This document shows positions 40,251 through 48,946 of a stretch of DNA of 64,000 nt, piece after piece. A model generated the notes under the pieces. That model did not search any database and was not told the origin of the DNA. It was given only the letters and a program-made list of their open reading frames with translations. Each line of letters begins with the position of its first letter. Position 1 is the first letter of the stretch. A program made the translations under genes and the position numbers. The stretch spans positions 35,516 through 99,515 of the forward strand of contig SCVA01000046.1 of NCBI GenBank assembly GCA_004297005.1, in the 5' to 3' direction. This DNA comes from Nevskiaceae bacterium. Lineage in GTDB: Bacteria > Pseudomonadota > Gammaproteobacteria > Nevskiales > Nevskiaceae.

Positions 40251-41018
40251 TCAGCGCGCGGTATAGCCGCCATCGATCACCAACTCGGTGCCGGTGACGA
40301 ACTTCGCCTCGTCGCTCGCCAGGTACACCGCGCCCCAGGCGATGTCATCGGGCTCGCCCATATGGCCCAGCGGGTGCAGGGCGGCGGTGGCCTGGCGCGC
40401 GGCCTCGGCGTCTTCGGCGTCTTTCAGGAAGCCCTCGACCATCGGCGTCCAGATGAAGCCGGGATGGATGGAGTTCACCCGGATGCGGTCGGGCGCGTAG
40501 AGCAGGGCGTCGGTCTTGCTCATCATCCGCACCGCGCCTTTGGAGGCGTGGTAGGGCGGCACATCGGGCGCGCTGATCAGCCCGTAGATCGACGACAGAT
40601 TGATGATGCTGCCGCCGCCGGCCTTCTGCAGATGCGGGATGGCGTGCTTGGTGCAGAAGAACACGCCCTTCACGTTGATGCCCATCACCCGGTCCCACTC
40701 CGCCTCGCTGATCTCGTGCGTGGGCTTGTTGATGCCGGCGATGCCGGCATTGTTGACCAGCACATCGAGCCGGCCGAAGTGCTTGGTCGCCTGGTGGATG
40801 ACCTTCTGTACCTCGGCCTCGCTGGCGACATCGCAATGCCAGTAGCGGGCGCGCAGGCCACGTGCGACCAGCTCGGCGACGAACTGTCGGCCAGGCTTGT
40901 CGAGCACGTCGAGGACCGCCACCGAGGCGCCCTCTTCGCACATGCGCAGTGCGGTGGCCCGACCCAGGCCAACGGCGCCGCCGGTCACCACCGCCACCTT
41001 GTTCCTCAGTCTGTCCAT
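40251..41018 (-). CDS. Short-chain dehydrogenase/reductase (FabG-like)
   Basis: 255-aa classical SDR: VVTGGAVGLGRATA, VLDVLDKPGR (an Asp after beta-2 suggests NAD), VNNAGIAG, INLSSIYG, YHASKGAV and the C-terminal GTELVIDGGYTAR. It resembles cyclopentanol- or 3-hydroxy-acyl-type dehydrogenases, but the substrate is unknown. ATG 41018 is preferred for the GGAG 7 nt before it. It shares its upstream region, with an FNR-like box, with the divergent acyltransferase gene. Confidence 0.87.
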   Translation of the reverse strand: MDRLRNKVAVVTGGAVGLGRATALRMCEEGASVAVLDVLDKPGRQFVAELVARGLRARYWHCDVASEAEVQKVIHQATKHFGRLDVLVNNAGIAGINKPTHEISEAEWDRVMGINVKGVFFCTKHAIPHLQKAGGGSIINLSSIYGLISAPDVPPYHASKGAVRMMSKTDALLYAPDRIRVNSIHPGFIWTPMVEGFLKDAEDAEAARQATAALHPLGHMGEPDDIAWGAVYLASDEAKFVTGTELVIDGGYTAR

Positions 41019-41095
41019 CCTTGCTCTCCGGTCGTCAGGGCGGGCCGCCCTCGCCATCTGGCTGGGCAGACTGCGTGCCGCCACCGGGGTGGTCA

Positions 41096-41109
41096 TTGAC
41101 CTGGGTCAA
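41096..41109. promoter_or_regulatory. FNR/DNR-type palindrome (box 1)
   Basis: TTGACCTGGGTCAA is a perfect palindrome of the CRP/FNR-superfamily type. It lies between the SDR gene and the acyltransferase gene. A TCTAACT -10-like sequence starts at 41131, 35 nt from the box start, which fits a class II activator site centred near -41.5. Confidence 0.6.
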
Positions 41110-41174
41110 GCGACGGACCGGGCGCTCATGTCTAACTGGCGGCGATCACAGGGCACCGGAGGAGAACGGGCACC

Positions 41175-42659
41175 ATGGACCAGCAGAAGATCGAGGTGAT
41201 GAGCGCGGTGGATCGCGCCTGGCTGGAGATGGACAGTCCCGGCAATCCCATGGTGGTCAACGCCCTGATCGACTTCGCGCCGCCGTTGGACCCGGAAGCC
41301 CTGCGCGCCGAGCTGCTGGTGCGTCTGCTGCGCTACCCGCGCTTCCGTCAGCGTGCTGACGACGCGCACGCGCCGCCCCGCTGGGTCGAGGACGGCGAAC
41401 TGCTCGCCGACTACCACGCCCATATCGAACCTCCCGAGCGCTGGCGGCCAGACGGTGATCTCGCCGCCGCCGTCGCGCGGCAGGTGTGCCAGCCGCTGGA
41501 CCGCGCCCTGCCGTTGTGGCGCCTGTTCTTCTACCCACGCGCCGATGGCGGGCTCACAGTGCTGGTGCGTGTTCATCACGCCATCGCCGACGGCATCGCC
41601 CTGGTGCAGATGCTGATGGCGCTCACCGACTCCGGGCAGCATGCCGCCAGCAAGGAGCCGGCGGTGCGCCTGGAGCATGGTCGTCACGGGCCGCTGGCGG
41701 GGTTGATCACGCGCCTCGACGCGCTCAACCAGGCGGCCGAGCGGATCATCGACTTCGGCCGCGAGGATCTGCGCCACCCCGGCCGCATCCCCGCGCAATT
41801 GCGTGAGCTGCGCGGCCTGCTCGCCAGCGCCAGCCAGGTTCTGAGGCTGCCCCAGGACAACCCCCCGGCGCTGCGCCGACCACTCAGCGGACACCGTGCG
41901 CTGGCCTGGACCAGCGCCATCGCGCTGGCGCCGGTGCGGCGCCGCGCGCGCATCGAGGGGGTGAAGGTCAATGACCTTTTTCTCGCGGCGGTCACCGCCG
42001 CCTTCGCGCGCTATCTGGCCGAGCAGGGCGTGCCGGTTCCGGTGCGTCAGAACCTGAGGGTGTCGGTGCCGGTGAACCTGCGGCCGCCCAAGACCGGCGA
42101 TCTCGGCAACTGCTTCGGTCTGGTTCTGGTGGATCTGCCGCTGGGGCAGGGCGACCGCCGCAAGCGCTTGGCTCTGGTCGCCGAGCGCATGGCCGAGCTG
42201 AAGCATTCGCCGACCGCGCGCAGCGTGTTGCTGGCGCTGGCGGCGGCGGGGCATCTGCCGGTGCCGCTGGAGAAACGCCTGGTCGGTGGCGTCGCCGGCA
42301 AATCGGTGGCGGTGGTGTCGAACCTGCGCGGGCCGGAGCGGCCGCTGCGCATCGCCGGCGTGACCTTGCGTGAACTGGTGTTCTGGCCGCCGCAGGCTGG
42401 CGGCATCGGCGTCGGCGTCAGCCTGTTCAGCTACCGGCGGCGGGTCAGCGTCGGTATCTCCGCCGACCGCGCCCTGCTGGCGGATCCGGCGCGCTGGCTG
42501 GCGCTGTTCCAGGAGGAGTTGCAGGCCCTGCTTGGCCGGCCGGCGCGCAAGCCGACGGCTGCCGCCAGGGGCGAGGCCAAGCCGCGCCGTGGCGCGCGCC
42601 GGGCTGTGGCTAGTCCCAGAACCGCCGGAAGCCGTCGCCGTGCAGGCGCAGCCCCTTGA
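41175..42659 (+). CDS. Wax ester synthase/diacylglycerol acyltransferase (WS/DGAT)
   Basis: 494-aa WS/DGAT-family acyltransferase, which esterifies acyl-CoA to fatty alcohols or diacylglycerol to make storage lipids. The N-terminal MSAVDRAWLEMDSPGNPM is family-typical, and the catalytic HHAIADG (HHxxxDG) lies at about residue 135. NDLFLAAVTAAFARYL and the C-terminal SNLRGPERPL region follow. The last 45 residues are an Arg/Ala-rich tail whose 3' end overlaps the convergent CHAD gene by 50 nt. Confidence 0.9.
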   Translation: MDQQKIEVMSAVDRAWLEMDSPGNPMVVNALIDFAPPLDPEALRAELLVRLLRYPRFRQRADDAHAPPRWVEDGELLADYHAHIEPPERWRPDGDLAAAVARQVCQPLDRALPLWRLFFYPRADGGLTVLVRVHHAIADGIALVQMLMALTDSGQHAASKEPAVRLEHGRHGPLAGLITRLDALNQAAERIIDFGREDLRHPGRIPAQLRELRGLLASASQVLRLPQDNPPALRRPLSGHRALAWTSAIALAPVRRRARIEGVKVNDLFLAAVTAAFARYLAEQGVPVPVRQNLRVSVPVNLRPPKTGDLGNCFGLVLVDLPLGQGDRRKRLALVAERMAELKHSPTARSVLLALAAAGHLPVPLEKRLVGGVAGKSVAVVSNLRGPERPLRIAGVTLRELVFWPPQAGGIGVGVSLFSYRRRVSVGISADRALLADPARWLALFQEELQALLGRPARKPTAAARGEAKPRRGARRAVASPRTAGSRRRAGAAP

Positions 42660-43470
42660 TGTCGGCCATCTGAAGCGCGGCGGCCTCGGCGCAACGCCGG
42701 AGTAGTTGCCGCCGCAGGGTTCGCGCGGCTTCGGTTGGCAGCCGTAAGCCGCGCAGGCGTCGCTCCGCGACCTGTAGGTCCTGCATCCGTCCAAGCTGGT
42801 CCTGCAGGCGCTTGAGCCGGCCCAGATAACGCGCCACCGCCTTGCCGGGATAGCCCGGCGCCAGCAGCTCCACCCGGTACCGCTGGGCCTTGAGCCGCAG
42901 CCGCAGGCGATGCAGGGCTTCGGTATCGTGGCGGTCCAGGTGCCGTGCGCGCCGTCGCAGACGACGGTGCTGCTGCTCCAGCACCTGCACCGCGGTCTGG
43001 CCGGGGTCCTCGCCGTCCGCCGCCGACACGGCGCAGGCGAGCAGGTAGCGTTCCAGCGCCAGCAGCAGGTGCAGGTGATGCTGGTCCTGCAAGGCCGCAC
43101 CGCTCTGTTGCCGCGCCGCGGTCTCTTGCCGCCAGGCCGCGTCGAGCAGCGGGGCACTGGCCTCGGGCTCGGGCTCGGTTTCGGCGAGCAGGGACGGCAG
43201 GGTTTCGGTCAGCAGGACCTGCCAGTCGCGCGCCGGCCCGGTGGCGCGTAGCAGGCCGCGCAAGGCGGTGTGCAGCGGCCGCCATTCGGCTTCCGGCAGT
43301 CGCTCGCGGCTGAGCGAGATCAGCGCGCGCAGGCGGCGCGCCGCCACCCGCAGGCGGTGCAGGCCCTCGCGGGCGCCGGCAGCCTCGGAGTCACGCGCAG
43401 CCTGACTCGCCAGCAGCAGCTCCTCGGCACTGGCGGCGGCCAGCGCCGGCAGGCTAGGCGCGCGGCGCAT
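42610..43470 (-). CDS. CHAD-domain protein
   Basis: 286-aa all-helical CHAD protein (conserved histidine alpha-helical domain), which binds inorganic polyphosphate in characterised members. Seen: GLHRLRVAARRLRALISL near the N-terminus and TEALHRLRLRLKAQRYRVELL in the second half, both with the His-x-x-Arg-basic pattern. No CYTH domain is fused. The track start is a TTG; ATG 43470 is preferred. It overlaps the upstream AI-2E gene by 17 nt. Confidence 0.85.
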   Translation of the reverse strand: MRRAPSLPALAAASAEELLLASQAARDSEAAGAREGLHRLRVAARRLRALISLSRERLPEAEWRPLHTALRGLLRATGPARDWQVLLTETLPSLLAETEPEPEASAPLLDAAWRQETAARQQSGAALQDQHHLHLLLALERYLLACAVSAADGEDPGQTAVQVLEQQHRRLRRRARHLDRHDTEALHRLRLRLKAQRYRVELLAPGYPGKAVARYLGRLKRLQDQLGRMQDLQVAERRLRGLRLPTEAARTLRRQLLRRCAEAAALQMADIKGLRLHGDGFRRFWD

Positions 43471-44554
43471 CGCCACCAACTTCCTGGCGTGGAATCAGCA
43501 TCAACCAATGCGAGCTGAGGTTGATCGCCAGCGCCAGGATCGCCGGCCCCAGGAACAGGCCGATCAGCCCGAAGGCCGCGAGCCCGCCGAGGACGCCCAG
43601 CAGGGTGACGACAAAGGGCAGGTGCGAGCCACGGCTGATCAGGAAAGGCTTCACGACGTTGTCGACCGTGCTGATGCACAGCATGCCGTAGAACACCATG
43701 AACACCGCCCAGCCGGTGTCGCCCTGGCGGAACAGCCAGAGCGCCGCGCCGCCCCAGATCAGTGGTGGCCCGATCGGCACCATCGACAGCAGGAAGGTCG
43801 CCGCGCCCAGCAGCAGCGGTGCCGGCACCCCGGCGATGCTGAAGCCCAGCACCGCCACCATCGCCTGCGCCATGGCGGTGCCGGCGATGGCGACCATCAC
43901 GCTGACCACGGTGTTGCGCGCGGTGGCGAGCAGCTCCGGCCCCAGGCTGCCGCCGATGCGGCCGGCGAGCCGGTGCAGGCGTTCGGCCAGGCGATCGCCC
44001 TCGACGTAGAGGTAGTACAGCACCAGCAGTGCCAGGCCGATCTGTAGCAGGCCATTGCCGGCGGCGCGGCCGGAGTTCAGCGCCAGGCCACGCAGGGTTT
44101 CGGCGAGGTAGCCGGCGGTGCCGCTGGCGAGCAGGTCGCCGCGGCCAAAATGCTGCCAGTAGTCGAGCAGCCAGGGGCCGAGTACCGGCATCGTTGCCAG
44201 CCATTCCGGCAGCGGCGGCAGGCCGCCGCTACTCCAGTCGTCATAGAGCTTCAGTAGCCAGGCCAGGGCGTCACCGATGGAAGCGGCGATCAGCGCCGCC
44301 GGCACCATCACCAGGGCCGTCACCACTAGGCAGGCGAGCAGTGCGCTGCCGCGTTCGCGACCGCCCAGGCGCCGCAGCAGCCAGTGGTATTGCGGCCGGG
44401 TCGAGACCGCGATCACCGCCGCGAACAGGATGGCCGAGAAGAACGGCCGTAGCACCAGCCAGCAGCCCACCGCCAGCAGCAGCGCCACTGCCAGTCGCAG
44501 TACGACCTCGAGCTGCTGCAGCGGGAGCGTGTTCTGTGGTTCAGCGGCGGACAT
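43454..44554 (-). CDS. AI-2E family transporter (permease)
   Basis: 366 aa with about eight membrane helices. PerM/AI-2E family features are seen: the N-terminal pair around LRPFFSAILFAAVIAVSTRP, the large periplasmic loop, and the conserved SMVPIGPPLIWGGAALWL and DNVVKPFLISRG. Members have been linked to autoinducer-2 or Na+/H+ exchange, so substrate is open. GGGAG lies 5 nt before ATG 44554; the track's GTG is 6 nt earlier. Confidence 0.88.
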   Translation of the reverse strand: MSAAEPQNTLPLQQLEVVLRLAVALLLAVGCWLVLRPFFSAILFAAVIAVSTRPQYHWLLRRLGGRERGSALLACLVVTALVMVPAALIAASIGDALAWLLKLYDDWSSGGLPPLPEWLATMPVLGPWLLDYWQHFGRGDLLASGTAGYLAETLRGLALNSGRAAGNGLLQIGLALLVLYYLYVEGDRLAERLHRLAGRIGGSLGPELLATARNTVVSVMVAIAGTAMAQAMVAVLGFSIAGVPAPLLLGAATFLLSMVPIGPPLIWGGAALWLFRQGDTGWAVFMVFYGMLCISTVDNVVKPFLISRGSHLPFVVTLLGVLGGLAAFGLIGLFLGPAILALAINLSSHWLMLIPRQEVGGDAPRA

Positions 44555-44608
44555 GCGCACTCCCTGGGTCTAGCGGTGCCGGCGGTGGACCGCCACGGCC
44601 GGTGGGGT

Positions 44609-45541
44609 TTATGGGGTGGTGGCGAGCGGCTTACATTGACCGGGCTCGCCGGCCGGAGCAAGCCGGCCCGTGGTGTCGGTGCAGGCCGGATGCCGGTCGG
44701 CCGCCGCTGCGGCAGTCGCCGGGCCTTCCGCGCCGCCGCCCTTGGTCTTGGGCGGGGCCGGCGACCAGGCTGGCCGCTCCGCCAGGCCGGAGTCGATCAC
44801 TACCATCAGCCGCCCCGGCCAGGGCGTCGGCTCGCGGTCGGGGCGCAGCAGCCAGCGCAGCTTGTCCGGCACGGCCTCGGTCAGGTAGTCGGCGTCGAGC
44901 AGACCATAGCGATCGAGGAAGCGGTCGAGGGTGGTGGGGATGCGCACGCAGCCCTTGGACTGCGCGGTGCCCAGCCGCGGCTCCAGATAGCGCGGATCGG
45001 TGGCGTGCATGACCAGCCGCATGGGACTGACGCCACCGGCGCCCCAGCCGCGCGTCGCCAGTTGCCAGCCGAAGTCATAGACGCGCAGGCCCTGCTCGCC
45101 ATAGCCAAGGATGCCGAGCTTGTTCTCGGTGCCTTCCGAGCGGTGGTCGAAGTTGGCGGGGCTATGCCTGAATACGCCGGTGGGAGTGAGGAAATGCTCG
45201 TATTCGCCGGGTTTGCCGGTGGACACCGGCGAGGCGCCGATCAGCGCCGGTTCGCCCAACTCCGAAAGCCACCAGAGCAGCGCGGCCTGCACCTGCGGGT
45301 CGCGATCCACCAGCAGCAGGTACTGCGAGCGCAAATCCGGATAGCCGGCCTGATCCAGCGCCGCGCGCAGGCTCAGCGCGTACCGCGCCTGCGCCTCGGG
45401 TGGCAATTCCAGTCGGTGATCCACCTCGACCCGGTAGCGTTCCCGCAGTGCCAGACCGGGATCGTCGGCCGTCGCCGCGCGGCCACCCAGCAGGGCGGCG
45501 AGCAGGGCCAAGTGCAGTCCGCGCCGAAGCCGGCAGGCCAT
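44609..45541 (-). CDS. L,D-transpeptidase (YkuD domain), exported
   Basis: 310 aa with a signal peptide (LRRGLHLALLAALLGGRAATA). The YkuD catalytic signature is VMHATDPRYLEPRLGT followed by SKGCVRI, with His and the nucleophile Cys. Such enzymes form 3-3 crosslinks in peptidoglycan or attach lipoproteins. The C-terminal 50 residues are Pro/Ala-rich and outside the domain. ATG 45541 is chosen so that the protein begins with the signal peptide. Confidence 0.83.
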   Translation of the reverse strand: MACRLRRGLHLALLAALLGGRAATADDPGLALRERYRVEVDHRLELPPEAQARYALSLRAALDQAGYPDLRSQYLLLVDRDPQVQAALLWWLSELGEPALIGASPVSTGKPGEYEHFLTPTGVFRHSPANFDHRSEGTENKLGILGYGEQGLRVYDFGWQLATRGWGAGGVSPMRLVMHATDPRYLEPRLGTAQSKGCVRIPTTLDRFLDRYGLLDADYLTEAVPDKLRWLLRPDREPTPWPGRLMVVIDSGLAERPAWSPAPPKTKGGGAEGPATAAAAADRHPACTDTTGRLAPAGEPGQCKPLATTP

Positions 45542-45569
45542 GGGCGGACTGCGAAGGCCGGCCGCTGGC

Positions 45570-46037
45570 TCAGAGCGTGGCCGGCAACAGTCCGCGCAAT
45601 TCGTCGGTGCTGTGCTCGGTGACATCCTTGTCGACGCTGCCGGCGATCAGCGCGCCGGTGGCGGCGTCCAGATGCTGACGCAGCAGGCCGAGAAAGCCGG
45701 GTTCGGCGATCAGATACAGCTTGTTGAGCGCGCCGCCCTGACGGGCCTGGCGCAGCCGCTGGCTGATTACTTCGGCGAAGCGCTCGGCGGCCTGCTCCTT
45801 CGGGCTTTCGTGCTGGCCCAGGGCACGTGACGGGCCGCCACGACCCTTCACCAGCCGGCCAGGGCGATCACTGGCCAGAGCCTGCTCGGGCTGGCGCGCC
45901 GCTGGGTTGAGGAAGGCCTGCACTTCCTGCAGAGGTGCGCCGGGCACTGGTTCGCAGAACAGCCGGGCGCGGCCGTGATCGGCGGCCACCACCCAGGTGG
46001 CGCCACGGTTCAGGGGTTGGGCGGTGGGACGGGTCAT
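45570..46037 (-). CDS. Host attachment protein family (AtsE-like)
   Basis: 155 aa of the family annotated as required for attachment to host cells: TWVVAADHGRARLFCEP, LNPAARQPEQALASDRPG, KEQAAERFAEVISQRL and LYLIAEPGFLGLLRQHL. No signal peptide is present, so it is probably cytoplasmic. The family name comes from plant-associated bacteria, but such genes are common in stress or low-oxygen gene sets. It is the first gene of a minus operon with the transpeptidase, AI-2E and CHAD genes. ATG 46037 is chosen from the conserved start. Confidence 0.82.
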   Translation of the reverse strand: MTRPTAQPLNRGATWVVAADHGRARLFCEPVPGAPLQEVQAFLNPAARQPEQALASDRPGRLVKGRGGPSRALGQHESPKEQAAERFAEVISQRLRQARQGGALNKLYLIAEPGFLGLLRQHLDAATGALIAGSVDKDVTEHSTDELRGLLPATL

Positions 46038-46091
46038 GGCGATGCTCCTCGGAGTGTGCGTCCAGGCTCGCCGACTCCGCGACGGAGAACA

Positions 46092-46105
46092 CTGACCCTG
46101 GTCAA
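46092..46105. promoter_or_regulatory. FNR/DNR-type palindrome (box 2)
   Basis: CTGACCCTGGTCAA, one mismatch from TTGACC-NN-GGTCAA. It lies in the divergent gap between the attachment-protein operon (minus) and the first P-type ATPase (plus), so it could serve both. A CATACT -10-like sequence follows at 46138 on the plus strand. Confidence 0.55.
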
Positions 46106-46180
46106 CTCGCGCGGCGTCGTTTGGAAGCCGGGTCGGCCATACTGCCTTAACCGCCAGTACGGCCATCCGGTAGTTTCCTC

Positions 46181-48946
46181 ATGTCCCCAGCCCAGACCGG
46201 CAAGCCACCGCCGCCATCGGCTGCCGAGGAGCGGCGTTGGCACGCGCTGCACAGCCATGAGGCCTTGGACGCCGTTCAGTCCGATGCCGACGGCGGCCTC
46301 TCGCACGAGCAGGTGCGAGAGCGGCTGCTGCGTTTCGGCGCCAACATTCTGCCGGAGCAGGCGCCGCGCTCGCTGCTGGCGGTGTTTCTCGGGCAGTTCC
46401 GCAATCCGCTGATCTATCTGCTGCTGGCGGCGGCGGCGCTGGCCCTGGGGCTGGGGCATGGCAGCGATGCGGCGGTGATCGTCGCCGTGGTGCTGCTCAA
46501 TGCCCTGATCGGCGCTTTTCAGGAAGGCCGCGCCGCCCGCGCGCTGGCGGCCCTGCGCAAGCTCGCCGGGCGCCAGGCGCGGGTGCTGCGTGGCGGCGTC
46601 GAGCAGCGCATCGCCGCGCAGGAGCTGGTGCCCGGCGACATCCTGGTGCTGGATGCCGGCGACGCGGTTGCCGCCGACGCCCGCCTGCTCGACGGCGCCG
46701 CCATCCAGATCGCCGAGGCGGCGCTCACCGGCGAGTCGCTGCCGGTGGCCAAGCACCTGCTGCCGCTGGCGCCCGACACCCCGCTCGCCGACCGCCGCAA
46801 CATGGTCTACGCCGGCACCCATGTCACCGCCGGCCGGGCGCGCGCGGTGGTGGTCGCCACCGGCGGCGCTACCGAGATCGGCCACATCGCCGCGCTGGCC
46901 GAGTCCGCGGTGCGGCCGAAGACGCCGCTGGAGCAGCGCATCGCCGAATTCGGCCGCGCGCTGATCGGCGTCGCGGTGCTGCTGTTCCTGGTCATCAACC
47001 TGATCGGCTACTGGCAGGGCCTGCCGTTCGACCAGATCCTGATGGTCGCCATCAGCCAGGTGGTGGGCATGATCCCCGAGGGCCTGCCGGTGGCGATGAC
47101 CATCGCCCTGGCGGTGGGCGTGCAGCGCATGGCGCGCCGTCAGGTGGTGGTGCGGCGGCTGGCGGCGGTGGAATCGCTGGGCTCGACCACGGTGATCTGC
47201 AGCGACAAGACCGGCACCCTCACCCGCAACGAGATGACGGTCACCGCCATCCTGCTCGCCGACGGCCGCGCGCTGACGGTGAGCGGCGCCGGCTATGCCC
47301 CGGAGGGCGCGTTCAGCAACGGCGAGGGCCTGCTCGACCCCGCCGCCCACGCCGACCTCCAGCGGCTGCTGGAAGCCGGCCTGCTCTGCAACGACGCCAA
47401 TCTGCAGGGGCCGGCCGATGGCGAGACCCGCTGGCTGCCGGTTGGCGATCCCACCGAGGTGGCGCTGGTCACGCTCGCCATCAAGGGCGGCCTGGTGCCT
47501 GCGGAGCTGCGTCGGCAGCGGCCAAGGCGTGCGGAGATTCCCTTCGACGCCGCCGTGCAGATGATGGCCACCCAGCACCAGACTCCGAGCGGCAGCCAGG
47601 TGCTGCTCAAGGGCGCGCCGGAAGTGCTGCTCGCGCTCTGCGCCAGCATCCAGTGCGAGGGCCAGGAAATTGCTCTCGACGCGGCGCACGGTCAGGCCCT
47701 GCTCGACGCCGCGCAAAGCCTGGCCGCGCGCGGCCTGCGCCTGCTCGCCTTCGGGGTGGTCGAGGGCGGCGAGATCGAGGGCGGCCGGGGCTACGGCGCG
47801 TTCGCGGGTCGCGTCCGCCTGCTCGGCCTCACCGGCCAGACCGACCCGCCGCGGCCGGAGGTGAAAGAGGCGGTGGCGCTATGCCGCGCGGCCGGTATCC
47901 GGCCGGTGATGGTCACCGGCGATCACCGCGCCACCGCGCTGGCGGTGGCGCAAGAGCTGGGCATCGCCAGGCCCAGCGACGCGGTGATCGAGGGCCGCGA
48001 GCTGGAGCAGTGGAGCGAGGCCGAGCTGGCCGAGCGCATCGATGGCGTGGCGGTGTTCGCGCGCGTGCATCCGGCGCAGAAGCTGCGCATCGTCGGCGCC
48101 TACCAGCGCCGCCAGGAGGTGGTGGCGATGACCGGCGACGGCGTCAACGACGCGCCGGCCCTGGTGCAGGCCGATGTCGGCGTGGCCATGGGCATCACCG
48201 GCACCGAGGTCGCCAAGGAGGCGGCGAAGATCGTCATCAGCGACGACAACTTCGCCAGCATCGTCGCCGCGGTGGAGGAGGGCCGGGTCGTCTACCGCAA
48301 CATCAAGAAGGTGGTGCTGCACCAGTTCTCCACCTCGGTGGCGGAGGTGCTAATCCTGCTGCTGGCGACCCTGCTCGGGTATCCGCCGCCGTTCGTGGCG
48401 GTGCAGATCCTCTGGAACAACCTGGTGACCGAGGGCATCGTCACCATCAATCTGATCATGGAACCGGCCGAGGGCGACGAGATGCGCCAGCGGCCGATCG
48501 CGCGCGACGAGCCCCTGCTGTCGCGCCTGCTGCTCACCCGCATCGCCTTCATGGTGCCGGCGATGGTGCTGTCCACGCTGGGCTGGTTCATCTGGCGGAC
48601 GGCGGCGGGCATTCCGGCCGAGCAGGTGCGCACCGAGGCCTTCACCCTGCTGGTGATCTGCGAGTGGTTCAACGTGCTCAACTGCCGCTCGGAGACGCGC
48701 TCGGCGCTGCACTTCGACCGGCTGCGCAATCCCTGGCTGCTTGGCGGCCTGCTTGCCGGCGCGGCGCTACAGGGCCTGGTGGTGTACTGGCCGCCGCTGG
48801 GCCAGTTTTTCTACACCGTGCCCCTCGGCCTCGCCGATCTGGTGATGCTGGTCGCGGTCGGCAGCCTGGTGCTGTGGGTGGAGGAGCTGCGCAAGCTGGT
48901 GCTGCGCTCTCGCAAGCGCCGCCGTGACGGCGGAGTGCCGGCATGA
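46181..48946 (+). CDS. P2-type cation-transporting ATPase (Ca2+-ATPase-like)
   Basis: 921 aa: N-terminal cation-ATPase domain (HSHEALDAVQSDADGGLS), actuator loop ALTGES (about 181-186), PEGLPVAM (299-306) in transmembrane helix 4, phosphorylation motif SDKTGTLTRNEM with Asp342, and hinge [17 protein letters not shown]. About ten membrane helices are present. The PEGL motif and layout resemble Ca2+/Mn2+ PacL-type pumps, but ion specificity is not settled. The last 4 nt overlap the antiporter gene, so the two probably act together on the same ion. Confidence 0.92.
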   Translation: MSPAQTGKPPPPSAAEERRWHALHSHEALDAVQSDADGGLSHEQVRERLLRFGANILPEQAPRSLLAVFLGQFRNPLIYLLLAAAALALGLGHGSDAAVIVAVVLLNALIGAFQEGRAARALAALRKLAGRQARVLRGGVEQRIAAQELVPGDILVLDAGDAVAADARLLDGAAIQIAEAALTGESLPVAKHLLPLAPDTPLADRRNMVYAGTHVTAGRARAVVVATGGATEIGHIAALAESAVRPKTPLEQRIAEFGRALIGVAVLLFLVINLIGYWQGLPFDQILMVAISQVVGMIPEGLPVAMTIALAVGVQRMARRQVVVRRLAAVESLGSTTVICSDKTGTLTRNEMTVTAILLADGRALTVSGAGYAPEGAFSNGEGLLDPAAHADLQRLLEAGLLCNDANLQGPADGETRWLPVGDPTEVALVTLAIKGGLVPAELRRQRPRRAEIPFDAAVQMMATQHQTPSGSQVLLKGAPEVLLALCASIQCEGQEIALDAAHGQALLDAAQSLAARGLRLLAFGVVEGGEIEGGRGYGAFAGRVRLLGLTGQTDPPRPEVKEAVALCRAAGIRPVMVTGDHRATALAVAQELGIARPSDAVIEGRELEQWSEAELAERIDGVAVFARVHPAQKLRIVGAYQRRQEVVAMTGDGVNDAPALVQADVGVAMGITGTEVAKEAAKIVISDDNFASIVAAVEEGRVVYRNIKKVVLHQFSTSVAEVLILLLATLLGYPPPFVAVQILWNNLVTEGIVTINLIMEPAEGDEMRQRPIARDEPLLSRLLLTRIAFMVPAMVLSTLGWFIWRTAAGIPAEQVRTEAFTLLVICEWFNVLNCRSETRSALHFDRLRNPWLLGGLLAGAALQGLVVYWPPLGQFFYTVPLGLADLVMLVAVGSLVLWVEELRKLVLRSRKRRRDGGVPA

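Noticed and set aside
41106-43157. 683-aa minus-strand ORF across WS/DGAT and CHAD
   Set aside because: Out-of-frame with CHAD and antisense to the acyltransferase; no recognisable domain.
44634-44647. TTGACCGGGCTCGC near the transpeptidase 3' end
   Set aside because: Only one half of the FNR-type palindrome is present and it lies inside coding sequence.
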